64,000 nucleotides of DNA, taken from NCBI RefSeq assembly GCF_016785085.1, contig NZ_JAENHO010000001.1, positions 620,001 through 684,000 of the forward strand, written 5' to 3'. The stretch comes from Paractinoplanes lichenicola (GTDB lineage: Bacteria; Actinomycetota; Actinomycetes; Mycobacteriales; Micromonosporaceae). The notes beneath the pieces were generated by a model. That model had not been told where the DNA came from. It ran no database searches and saw nothing but the letters and a program-made list of their open reading frames with translations. This document shows, in pieces, positions 1 to 10,700 of the stretch. The translations under genes and the position numbers were made by a program. Position 1 is the stretch's first letter. Each line of letters begins with the position of its first letter.

Positions 1-191
1 AAGGCGCCCTCCCAGCTGTCCATGGCCTGGTTGAAGCCGGCCGAGGCCTGCCCGGTCCAGGACGACTGCAGCGTGGCCATCTGGCTGTTCACGGCCTGCA
101 GCGAGCCGGTGAACTCGGTCGCCTTGTCGCTGAACTCCTGGGCAGCACGCTGCATGCCCTCCTCGGTGGTTTGCACCTGTGGCATCGTCAC
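1..191 (-). CDS. WXG100 family protein (ESAT-6-like), 3' end cut by the window
   Basis: The visible N-terminal 63 residues form a helical hairpin with the signature SSWTGQAS (Trp-x-Gly) at about residue 47, the hallmark of small WXG100 proteins exported by type VII secretion. The GTG at 191 is chosen because GAGGAG lies 8 bases upstream (complement of 200-205); an ATG at 185 would be too far from it. The gene is divergent from the effector operon that starts at 448. From family knowledge it should be about 95-105 residues, so roughly 35 are outside the window. It is probably an export partner or chaperone for the neighbouring giant protein; that role is inferred from context. Confidence 0.85.
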   Translation of the reverse strand, partial: MTMPQVQTTEEGMQRAAQEFSDKATEFTGSLQAVNSQMATLQSSWTGQASAGFNQAMDSWEGA

Positions 192-209
192 GGCTGAAAC
201 TCCTCACGT

Positions 210-251
210 CGGCAAAGTCGTGTGCGCCCTCGGCAAAGTCGTGTGCGCCCG
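210..251. repeat. two tandem 21-bp repeats in a divergent promoter region
   Basis: The sequence cggcaaagtcgtgtgcgccc occurs at 210-229 and again at 231-250, giving a 21-bp period with one changed base at the unit end. It lies in the 256-bp gap between the WXG100 gene (minus) and the YbaB-like gene (plus). A tandem pair here could be a double regulator site for the secretion locus or a replication-slippage product; the sequence does not decide. Confidence 0.8.
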
Positions 252-447
252 AAGAGTTTTGACGGATCGGGTTCGGCCCCGGCAAGAACGGCGAGTGCCC
301 GGATGTACGAAAGACGGGCAAGAGTGCACTCGATCGCCCGATTGCGGGGCGGCCCCATGACGTACGGGGAAAGGCGGCTGCACGAATGTCCCCTGGAATC
401 GCGGCGGGCCTTCCGTCGCCGGGATCGGCCGAACTTCACTTTCGGGC

Positions 448-864
448 GTGGACTTCAACGAGCGCATCGAGAGCCTGTTCGAGGAGTATCAGCGGCAGCG
501 CAACAGCCTGACCGAGATGCAGGCGAAGATGCGCGCCCTGACGGCCACGGCCACCTCACCGCGGCGTGAGGTCACCGTCACCGTCGGGCAGAACGGGGTG
601 CTCACCGACATCCGCTTTCCGACCTCGGCCCACAAGCGCCTCACGCCGGCCGACCTGACCGAGGTCATTCTGGCCGCGTACGGGGAAGCCAAAGAGGACG
701 TCACGACGCAGGCCGCGGCCGTACTGGCGCCGATGCTGCCGGACGGGGCGGACGCGCGGGCGATGGTCGACGGCACCGCGGGCACCGACGCGTATCTGCC
801 GGCCCAGCCGCGGATGGCCACGAGCGTACGGGAAATGCTCGGTCTTGGGCGTGAGCAGCGATGA
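448..864 (+). CDS. YbaB/EbfC family-like protein
   Basis: A 138-residue protein. Residues 1-35 are a charged helix (FEEYQRQRNSLTEMQAKM), followed by beta strands of the type REVTVTVGQNGVLTDIRF and a C-terminal helix (TPADLTEVILAAYGEAKEDV). This order matches the YbaB/EbfC fold. In actinomycete type VII effector loci such YbaB-like proteins often precede WXG-type genes, so a helper or secreted-partner role is more likely than nucleoid binding (inference). The start is GTG; no strong ribosome site is visible. Its stop overlaps the next start as ATGA (861-864), indicating translational coupling. Confidence 0.75.
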   Translation: MDFNERIESLFEEYQRQRNSLTEMQAKMRALTATATSPRREVTVTVGQNGVLTDIRFPTSAHKRLTPADLTEVILAAYGEAKEDVTTQAAAVLAPMLPDGADARAMVDGTAGTDAYLPAQPRMATSVREMLGLGREQR

Positions 865-1721
865 CGCAACCCAAGGGGCGCCTGTCCGTCAACCCGGACG
901 GGGTGGTGTCGGTCGGCGACGCTTATGGCGAGCACGTGCAGATTTATGACACGTACATGGCGAATTTGGTGTCGTTGCGGGAGCGCTATGCGAATGCGTG
1001 GGGCGACGATGACATGGGGCAGCAGTTCTCGACGAAGTTCCTGGCCGGAATGGACAACCTCGAGGGGCTGATCGGCGGGGTCCGGGGCACGTTGAAATAC
1101 ACGGCTGAGGGGCTGACGTCGTTCGGGAAGGCGTACGCGGAAGCCGACGAGAGCGCGATGGAGGTCGGGCGGCGGATGCAGGGCGACTTCGAGGAGTCGT
1201 TCGCGCCGCGTCAGCCGCTGCAGCGGGCCGTACGGGCTGAGATGGCGCCGGCTGTCGAGGGTGAGCCCATGCTTGCTCTGCGGCGGACGGCGGTGGCGCG
1301 GGTCGAGCCTGTCTCACCCGACTCGGCTGAGCCGCTCGAGCCGATGCGGGCCTTCACTCGGAGTGTCCGTGCGCCGCTCATGCCCGCCATGCCCGCGATC
1401 TCCAGCATGATGATCAAACCCGATTTCGCGTACGCCCGGATCGGCGGCGAACCGCTGCCCGAGGGGTACCGGTTGCAGGCGCTCAACACCTTTCCCGACG
1501 GCACGACCCGGGTCGACGCCAACCTGTACGAGTCGATCACGCCGCTCGCCGGCACGCCGGTGACCACTGCCGACGGCCGCCCGATCGACCCCGAGGGCCG
1601 GCACCTGTTCGTGGTCAAGGAGAACCCGGCGGCCGACCCCACGGCCCCCGGATACCAGCCGCTGGTGCTGAGCTACGCGCCGGACGGGACGCCGAGCCCG
1701 CTGATTCCGGGCGATGCCTGA
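861..1721 (+). CDS. WXG100-like secretion-associated protein
   Basis: A 286-residue protein. Residues 20-115 are helical, with a turn NAWGDDDMGQQF that resembles the Trp-x-Gly turn of WXG100 proteins. The middle (about 120-190) is low-complexity Pro/Arg/Glu, and the C-terminal 90 residues (EGYRLQALNTFPDGTTRVD...) look like a small beta domain. It overlaps its upstream neighbour by 4 bases and the giant gene by 8 bases, so all three are probably co-translated. It likely pairs with or chaperones the giant substrate. The helical N-terminus is clear; the exact family is not. Confidence 0.7.
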   Translation: MTQPKGRLSVNPDGVVSVGDAYGEHVQIYDTYMANLVSLRERYANAWGDDDMGQQFSTKFLAGMDNLEGLIGGVRGTLKYTAEGLTSFGKAYAEADESAMEVGRRMQGDFEESFAPRQPLQRAVRAEMAPAVEGEPMLALRRTAVARVEPVSPDSAEPLEPMRAFTRSVRAPLMPAMPAISSMMIKPDFAYARIGGEPLPEGYRLQALNTFPDGTTRVDANLYESITPLAGTPVTTADGRPIDPEGRHLFVVKENPAADPTAPGYQPLVLSYAPDGTPSPLIPGDA

Positions 1722-4700
1722 CTTCCACATTCCCAACGACCCCGAGTGGCAGTGGGCTTACGACCTCATCCTGTACGGCGTAGGTGAGGAGTTCCCCGAG
1801 GCCGACCCGACGGCGTTGCGGGCCATGGGCGAGGAGCTGTACGGCTTCACGAGCCAACTGCTGAACGGGGTCGGCGCCACGGCCAACCTGGGCAACTCGC
1901 TCGGCAACAGCCTGACCGGCCCCGCCGCGACCGCGTTCGCGCAGTTCCAAGGCAACATCACCAAGAACGTCCCGACCGGCGGCCAGATCTCCACGTCACT
2001 CGGCGACGCCGCGTACCAGTTCGCCCTGGACTCGGAATCCACGCAATACAACATCGTGATCGCGGCCTTCACCCAGGTCGTCGAAATCGCGATCGCCATG
2101 GCCACCGGCTTCGGCGCGGCCGCGGTGCCCGGCCTGATCAAAATAGGCCAGGAGATCGTCGGCGCCCTGGTCAACTTCCTGCGGGCCCGCCTGCAGAACC
2201 AGCTCATGCGCCTGATGTGGGAAGGCCTGGAGGAGGGTCTGGAGGAGCTGTGGCAGAGCGCCGCGGCCCAGCTGACCCAGATCGCCGAAGGCAACCGCAA
2301 GGACGGCCTCGACTACAAAGACCTGGCAATGTCCTTCGCCGGCGGCGTCTTCATCGGTGCCGGGGTGAGCGGCATGCACCAGATCGCCGGCAAGTTCTAC
2401 CCGAAAATCAACAAGAACGTCTACAGCCGCGAAACCCTCTCCGGCCTGGCCGAAACCCTGTTCGAGGGCCTGTTCTCGATGATGGTCGGTGGGGGCGGCT
2501 TCAACCCGTTCGCCACGTTCTCGAGCTCCATCATCGGCGGGATGGCCCACCACTACGCCCAGGAGTTCGGCAACCAGTTCGGCCCCACCCCCGACCCGAA
2601 CTCCCTCAAACCACCCCCCACCCTGAACACAGAACCCGGCCCCAACAACCCGAACCCGACGGCGATCGAGGGGCCGGAGGTTCCGACCGGAGCGGGCCCC
2701 ATGGGCGCAGGGCCGGCGGGGGCGGGGCCGACGGGCGCAGGACCAACAGGCGTAGGCCCGGCCGGGGCGGGGCCGACGGGCGCAGGACCAACAGGCGCAG
2801 GACCGGCCGGGGCGGGGCCGACGGGCGCAGGACCAACAGGCGCAGGACCGGCCGGGGCGGGGCCAACGGGTGCGGGACCCACAGGCGGTGGGCCGGTCGG
2901 CGCGGAAACGCCTACGTCCAGCGCCAACGAATCGATGACGCCGGGCGATGCAAATACTCCTCCGCCAGTCGGGTCGGGAACACCCTCGAGCGGCGCGCCG
3001 TCGCCCGCCGCAGGCTCAACACCGCTTCAGGGCGGCGGCCAACCGTCCTCCGTCCCGTCGCCGAATGGCACAACCACGCCCGCAACAGACACGCCGTCCA
3101 GCGCGAACGTTCCGGCCCCCACCGGAACCCCAACCCCGACAGTGGGCGGAACAGAGACGCCAACACCAGCCGGGGCCAACACACCCAATCCAAGCGGCTC
3201 CACCACGCCCAGCCCGACCGGCACGACCACGCCCAGCCCGACCGGCACGACAGCGCCCACCCCCACCGGCACGACAACGCCCGCCCCGACCGGCACGTCA
3301 ACACCCGGACTGACTGGCACGCCAACGCCCGCCCCGGCCGCAACCGACATGCCCGGCGCAGCCGGAACCGCCACACCCAACCCGGCCAGCCCAAACGCAT
3401 CCGCCCCGACTGCGGTCGACCTGCCCGGCCCGGCCAACGCCACTCCACCCAACTCGGTCGGAACCCCGGCCGCGGTCGACCTGCCCGGTGCAACCGGTAC
3501 CTCTGCACCCAGCCCGGCCGCCACCAACCCACCGGCCTCTGACGCCGTCGGCACCAGTGCACCCGGCCCGACCGGTACCGACTCCCCCGCTCCGAGCGGC
3601 GCGACACCGACGGCCCCGGGCGCCGTCGGCACCAGTGCACCCGGCCCGACCAGTACCGACTCCGCTCCGAGCGGCGCGACACCGGCCCTCGGCGGCACCA
3701 ATGCGCCCCCTCCAGCGGAAACGACGAGCGGGACCACCCCCGACGGCACCCCGGTCGTACCCGGAACGCCGACAACCACCAGTCCAAACGCACCAACTCC
3801 CGCCGGCGCGTCCATGTCGCCGCCGGCCGCCGACGCCCCACTCCCGTCGGCAGGTGTCATCGCCCCGCCCGGGAACGCTACCGCGCCGACCGGCGGGACA
3901 GCCGCGGTTCCGCCGCCTCTCGCTACGACCGCTCCTGGTGAACCTCAGGTCGGAGCACCTCCAAGCAGCCCCCCGGCAGCCGTGGCCCCACCCACTCTGA
4001 CCGGCGGTCTGCCCGGGTTCGACTCCCCCGCGCCCGTCACACCAGGCCAAGTCGCAGTACCAACCCCCAACGAATCGACGACACCCGCCGGCAACGCAGT
4101 CCTCGAGACACCCACGGGCTCAACGACCCCCACCCCACCCAACGCCACGCCGCCCGCTGCCACCGCCACTCCCACACCCCCGGCGTCCTCGACCACACCT
4201 GCCCCAGCCCTGGCCGGTCCCACGCCCGAGGCCCCAAGCTCCGACGCTCCCCGAACGCCAGCCCCGGCGGTCGCGCCCACATCTCCGGCTGCCCCGATCG
4301 CGACCACAACGGAACTGCTACCTCCGGCCGCGTCCCCCACCTCGAACCCGCCCGCCGCGTTGGCGAACACGTCGGGATCAGTCAGCAACCCGCTTGCGCC
4401 CTCCCCCGCCCCGGCCGTCAATACGCCGGGCGCCAATCCCGCCTCCGCGCCGACGACCGGGACTCAGACGACGCCCCCGGCTTCGGGAGCGGGCGTTCGG
4501 GAGGGCGGCAACAGTCCAAGTGTCGTGCCGCCGGTCAACGGACTGACCGTCGAAGGACCGTCACCCGAGAGCACGCACCCGAGCGGGCCTCGGGTCGAGA
4601 CGAACGCGAACGATCCGAACGCTCAGACGCAGCCACAAGTCGCGCCTACCACGACTCCATCGGGTTCAAGTACTCCCGCTATGCCCACAGGCGACACCGA

Positions 4701-7700
4701 GGCAGAGACAGTTGCCGACATACCGACCTCGGGATCAACCGCCACCCCGGACACGGGCGTCAACACCGACTCAGCCGCCGAGAGCGACACTGCAACTCCG
4801 CGCACCCCAGAAACCGGCGCGCAGAGCCAACCCACCGGCGCCCACAACTCCACGCCCGACACGGCATCGACACCCGCGCCGGAAACCAACACGCGCGACG
4901 AACCCACCGCCCCGAGCGACACCACACCGATCCCCGCGCCCGAAACCACCGCCCACCACGAACCCACCGCCCCGAGCGACACCACACCCAACACGACACC
5001 GACCCCCGCGCCCGAAACCAACACGCGCGACGAACCCACCGCCCCGGCCGACACCACCACCGAGAACTCAACGTCGCCGGGGTTGGAGGATGACTCGCGG
5101 AGCGATGCCGAGCCGGATTGGTTCGACGATGTGGATTCCGATATCGCGTCCGAGGTTGATTCGGTCTTTGACGAAGTTGACGGGTCGGACACGGACTCCA
5201 TCTGGGACGAGGAGATGGAGTTCGCCGGCGAGCCCACGCTGCCCGTCCACGACACCGCGCCCACCCCGGGCAAGGTTCCCGGCGGTCTGACGCTGCTCGA
5301 TCCCCGGGACAACGCGGCTCAGGAGGCGGCGGCCAAGGTCCCCCCGCGGCAGGACCAATACCTGGTCTTCGCGCACGGCACCCCCGACGGCGTCGTTGTG
5401 GACGGCAAGTTGGTGACGGCGCCGCAGTTGGCCTCGCTCGTGCACAACGATCCGGATTCCAAGGGCAAGCGGATCGTGCTGGTCTCGTGTGACACCGGGC
5501 GCGATCCGGACGGCTTCCCCGCCGACCTGGCCCGCGAGGTCGACAATCTGCGCCGGGACGATCCGGGCTACAACGGGGACACATCGGTCACCGCGCCAAG
5601 TGACACCGCGTTCGTCACGCCTTCGGGCAAGGTCATCACGGCTGCCGTGACGGTCGGGGATCAGCATGCGGTTCCGGGGCAGTGGACGACCGTCTCGGCC
5701 AAGGGCATCGACACCGCGCCCGAGACGGAGACAGCCGACGACCTCGAGCTGGCCGTGGCGTTCCCGTCCCAGGTGCCACCCTTCGCGGGCGCGGGGCGGA
5801 TAACCACCAATTACGCCGTACGGGCGGGGAAGGGTCCCCCGTTCACGCGCACCATCCCCGAGCCCGAGATAGTCGATCGCGGGCCGGATGTGGTGCCCAG
5901 GTTCGTCGTGCGGCGGCCCACGATCGCCGATCAGCATCCGCCGATTCGGGTGTCGCCGGACGGCACGATCGCGATCAACGCGGAGCCGGACGGGCGGAAG
6001 AACGAGTTCTACACGACGCCGGAGCGGCTCGACGGGCTCAACCAGCAGCTGCGCGCGGCCAACAGTGCCGTCACGCTGACCGCCACGCCCGAGAACACCG
6101 TCACGGTCGGCGGCGAGACGCTCGTGATGGTGCAGCCGAGGTTCGACCGGGCCATGCCGTCGGTGTGCCGGGACTTCGCGGCCAACGTGCTGGGCGGCGA
6201 TCCGAGCCATGTGGTGCTGCGACCCGACGGGCAGAAGGCGCGCGCCATCCCGGTGGTTGCCAACGACGGCATGGAAGTCACCGGTGTCTTCCACCTGGCC
6301 GAGGCGCTGGCCGGCGACAAGAGCCCGCAGACGACCGGTCAGGCCCGTGACGTCATGGCCCAGGACCAGCGCAATCACGGCCGGATGGACGGCGCCCCGC
6401 GTCCCGGTCGCGATTACGGTCTGGCCGTCAATCAGAAGCCGGGCACGGTCGACGCGTCGAAGGCGATCGGGGTCAACCAGTTCGCCCGGGCGCGGGTCGG
6501 CGAGGGCTATCTGACCCAGTCGATCAGCGACCGGGGCCCGGGACGGGATGCCGCGTTCGACATCGATCATTCGCGCACCGGTACGCCGGAAACGCGCAAG
6601 GGAGCGTACGGGTATCACTTCGCCGGTGTGGTGGCCGAGAGCGCCGACACTCAGATGCACGTCACGCTGGAGAACTCGCGGCCCAACTCCAAGGTCGAGG
6701 ACCTGGCGACCGAGGCTCTGCGCCGCAACGTCGAGCAGTTCGTGGCCGATCCGAGCAAGACGGACGACCGTTATCGCGCGGAGTTCGAGAAGCTGGCGCC
6801 GAAACTGAGCGATCCGGACGCCTTCGCGCAGTCGGCGACGATCGCGCGGCTGCAGCTGCTCAACGACTCGCCCGAGGTCATCAACAACGAGAACCTGTGG
6901 CACTTCCGGGCCTGGGGCAGCACTCCCGAGCAGTCGCACTTCGCCGCGCAGCAGCAGTCGCCGTCGTTCGTCAACCCGATGACGCTCGTCGTGGTCGGGG
7001 GCCACGCCGCCCGTACGGCTTCGGTCGACTTCGCGCCCGGCGAGCAGAACGTCGACCCGGAAACGCCGGCGATGCGCTCGTTCGTGCAGACCGCGGCCAA
7101 GGTGGCGGCGTGGCGGGACGCGCAGGGGCTGGGTCCGCCGGCGATCAGCGTGGAGTCCGGCGCGAACGGCCGCGGCCTGGTCCGCCTCCTGCCTGACTCG
7201 ATGCCGAACACGCACGCGACCGAAATGGCCCAGCAGCGCGCCGATTCGGTCCGCGCCGCGCTCAAGCACCAGCTCGACCAGCAGGGCGGCCCGGCCAAAG
7301 ACATCCCCATCCAAACCGGCACCCGCGGCCGCCGACCAGCCCCCGGCGCGGGCCCGAAAGAACACCGCCGCCGCCGTACGCTCGTCGACCTCGACATGTC
7401 CCCGTCCGGCTCCCGAAGCACCGAAACGCGCAACACCGCCCACCGAGACGGTGAAACGCGCAATTTCGGCCAACGGGATACCGAAACGCGCAACTCCGGC
7501 CAACGAGAGCCCGAAACGCGCAACTCCGACCAGCAGGATGCTGAAACGCGCAGCATCGACCAACGGGACACCGGAACGCGCAGCATCGACCAACGAGACG
7601 GCGGAACGCGCAACTCCGGCCAGCGGGACGCGGGAACGCGCAACTTCAGCCAGCAGGACGGCGGAACGCGCAGCTTCGACCAACAGGACACCGACACGCG

Positions 7701-10700
7701 CAACACCGGCCAGCAGGATGCTGAAACGCGCAACATCGGTCAACGAGGCGGCGAGCTGCGCAGCGACGCTCACTCAGAGGTTCATGCGAGGGGCACGGAA
7801 TCGGCGGACGGCGGGGACGGGCGGCGAGCGAGGACGATCGACGGGCCTTGGGCGGCGTTCGGGGCGGACGGGCGTACGGGTTCGGAGATCCGCTCGGCGC
7901 TGGACAACGGGTTCCGACGGTTCGATCTGGCCGACAGCTACCGCAACACCGACACAGTGGCCGACGTGCTCAGCGGGCCCGGCGCGCCGCCCCGGGACGG
8001 CCTGGAGATCGTCTACAAGTTCGACGTACGGGAAAACGAATCTGCCGATCAGCTCACCGAGCGGCTGACGAGCGTGGCCGACCAGTTCGGTGGGCGCCTC
8101 GACAGTGTGCTCGTGCACAACATCGACGGTGGCAGCCGCGACGCGACGCGGCGGGCCTGGGATGTGCTCGCGAACCTGCAGTCGGACGGCCGGATCGATC
8201 GGATCGGGCTTGGCAACGTGCGCGACGAACATGTCGATCAGCTGAACGAACTGAACGAACGCTCACCTGTAGGCATTCTGGAGAACTCGCTCGACAGCCT
8301 GTTGCGCGACACCGGCGTGCAGGACTTCGTGGCGAGCCGGCGCGGCGACTCCTCGCCGGAGGTGTACTACTACGGCGTACGGCGTCTGGCCTCTTCGATG
8401 GGTCTGGACGGGCCGGCCGATCTGCGCGGACTGGCCAGCGCGGTGTCGACCTTCTACGGCGACGCACCCACCCGCATGATCGTCAGCAGCGGCGATCCGG
8501 GGCGTCAGGCGGCCGCCCGCGACGACTTCGCCCTGGCCCCGGAGCATCCCGATCACGACGGGGTCGACCAGTTCGACGCGCAGGTGAAAGTGTTCAACTG
8601 GCGACAACGGCCGACGTTCGCCACGACCAACGGCCCCGATGTCGAGCTCGACCCGCCGCTGCGACAGTGGCTCAACGACGCGGTGACCGACTCGGCGAAC
8701 GTGCGCGCGAAGATCACCGCGGACGCAAACGCGCAGAATCGCGCAGTCGACGCAGACTTCATCGCCCACTGGCTGACCGATCGCGGCGTCATCGCCGATC
8801 CGGACACCCTGGACGACGTACGCATCCCCGAGCGCTACGGCCTGCGCAGTCAGCACGTGGACCGGCCGCTCGGCAGTGTGCTGCGCGACCTGCTGGGCAA
8901 CACGAGCTGTGACTGGAAGGCCGCGATCGAGCTGACCCAGCTCACGCTGACCCCGGTCGACGACTGGAACAACCTCTACCCGCACTTCGGCGAGATCGTC
9001 ACCACGCAGGCCGGCACGGGCAGCGACATCGCCTCGGACGCGGGTTCGCGCACGTCGAGCTGGGCCACCAACGAGGTGCCGGCCGAGGTGCACGATGTTC
9101 CGCCGGCGCCGCGGGACGTTCCGGCCGGCATCACGCTGCTCGACGACTCCGAGACGCTGAACAACGAGGCGGCCCGGAGTTTCGCGCCGCGCGACGGGCA
9201 GTTCCTGGTCTTCGCCCACGGCACGCCGAAGGGCCTGGTCGTGGGGGGCAAGCTGGTCACCGCCCCGCAGCTGGCCCGGATGCTGCAGGACCATCCGGGC
9301 GCCCAAGGCAAGCAGATCGTGCTCGTCTCGTGCGACACCGGCAGCGACCCGAACGGCTTCCCGGCCGAGCTGGCCCGGCAGGACGGCATCTCGTCGGTGA
9401 CGGCCCCCGACCGTACGGCGTTCGTCACCCCGTCGGGCCGGGTGCTCACGACCGACGCCACCACGTTCGGGCCGGACGGGCGGCCCCGGCCCGACCTGAC
9501 CAGCCCGGGCCACTGGAACACGTTCACGGGCACGACCGCCGAGCCCGCCGAGTCCGGCCCCGACCTGCCGACAGCCGAAACCGTCCGCGAACTGGTCAGC
9601 CGGATCGCCGATGTCGAAAGCCGCACCCCCGATCCGGCCGGCGCAACGACCACCGATCCCCCAGGTCCGGCCGCTGATCCACCGGACGCGCGGAACGACT
9701 TTGAGCAGGCCGTCGACTTCGGGCCGAAGAAGGTCACCAAGAAGGAGCTGCTCGAGCAGATCGACGGGGCCGCCAAGCAGTTCACCAAGTCGTACGGGGG
9801 TGGGCAGTCGGGCCGTGCGGTCGATCAGTTCCGGCTGCGGTTCTCGCGCGACAAACGAGCGGAACGCGCCGCGCAAACGCTCAGTCACCTGAGCTTCCAG
9901 TTGCACGACACCTTCCGTGCGCTGCGCGACGCCAGCCCCAACCGGTCGAGCCTGCCCAAGGACCTCGAGGTCCAGGGCATGCTGATCAACAACCGCCTGG
10001 TGTTCGCGACGAACTTCAACGCCACCGTCGACCTGCTCGATGGTGTTCGTATTCCGCGCGGTGACGGTCCGCCGTTGCAGCGGCTGCTCAGCATCGATCA
10101 GAGCGACGATCGCCGGCGCGCGCATCTGGCGCAGCAGGATGCCGACGAATACGTGGGCCGGATGGACCGCAGCCGCACCAAGCTGAACGCGGCGTTCGAC
10201 GGGGCCCGGGACAGCGCGACCGCGCGGGCCATGCGCGCCAACCAGTCCATCCGGATCGCGGACGCCGCCCCGGCGAGCGCGACCGAACGCGCGAACCTGC
10301 GCGATCTGCTCACCGACCCGCGCCACGAGGGCTCGGCGATCATGCTGCGGCTGGACGACGCGGGCGACGGTTCGGTGCACGCCGAGCAGAAGCTGATGCT
10401 CGCCGTGCACAGCGCCGGCCTCGACCCCGACGACATCCACGGCACCCACCTGGTGATGGGCAAATATCGCCCCTGCCTGGGCTGTTGGGCCGCCCTCAAT
10501 GCGTACGCGTCCGAGGGTTTCCCGGTCAACTTCAACGACAACCACGGCAACTACTACACCGAGTCTGTTCGTTCGATCATCGACTACCTGCCGCGGCTGG
10601 CCGGCTCGGTCGCGCAGAACGTCCGGGGTGCGGCCGATCGTTTGATGAGCGTTTCGGCGCTGTCCCGGCAGTCGCCGCCCGCGGACGCGGTGGACAACAA

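Noticed and set aside
7423..7760. Regular repeats that resemble a CRISPR array in spacing
   Set aside because: The units are coding, contiguous decapeptide repeats with no unique spacers and no cas genes nearby.
5068..7773. A 901-codon open frame antisense to the giant gene
   Set aside because: It is a GC-driven shadow: Arg/Gly/Val/Leu-rich composition, no domain, and it covers regions where the plus frame shows clear protease and papain-like motifs.
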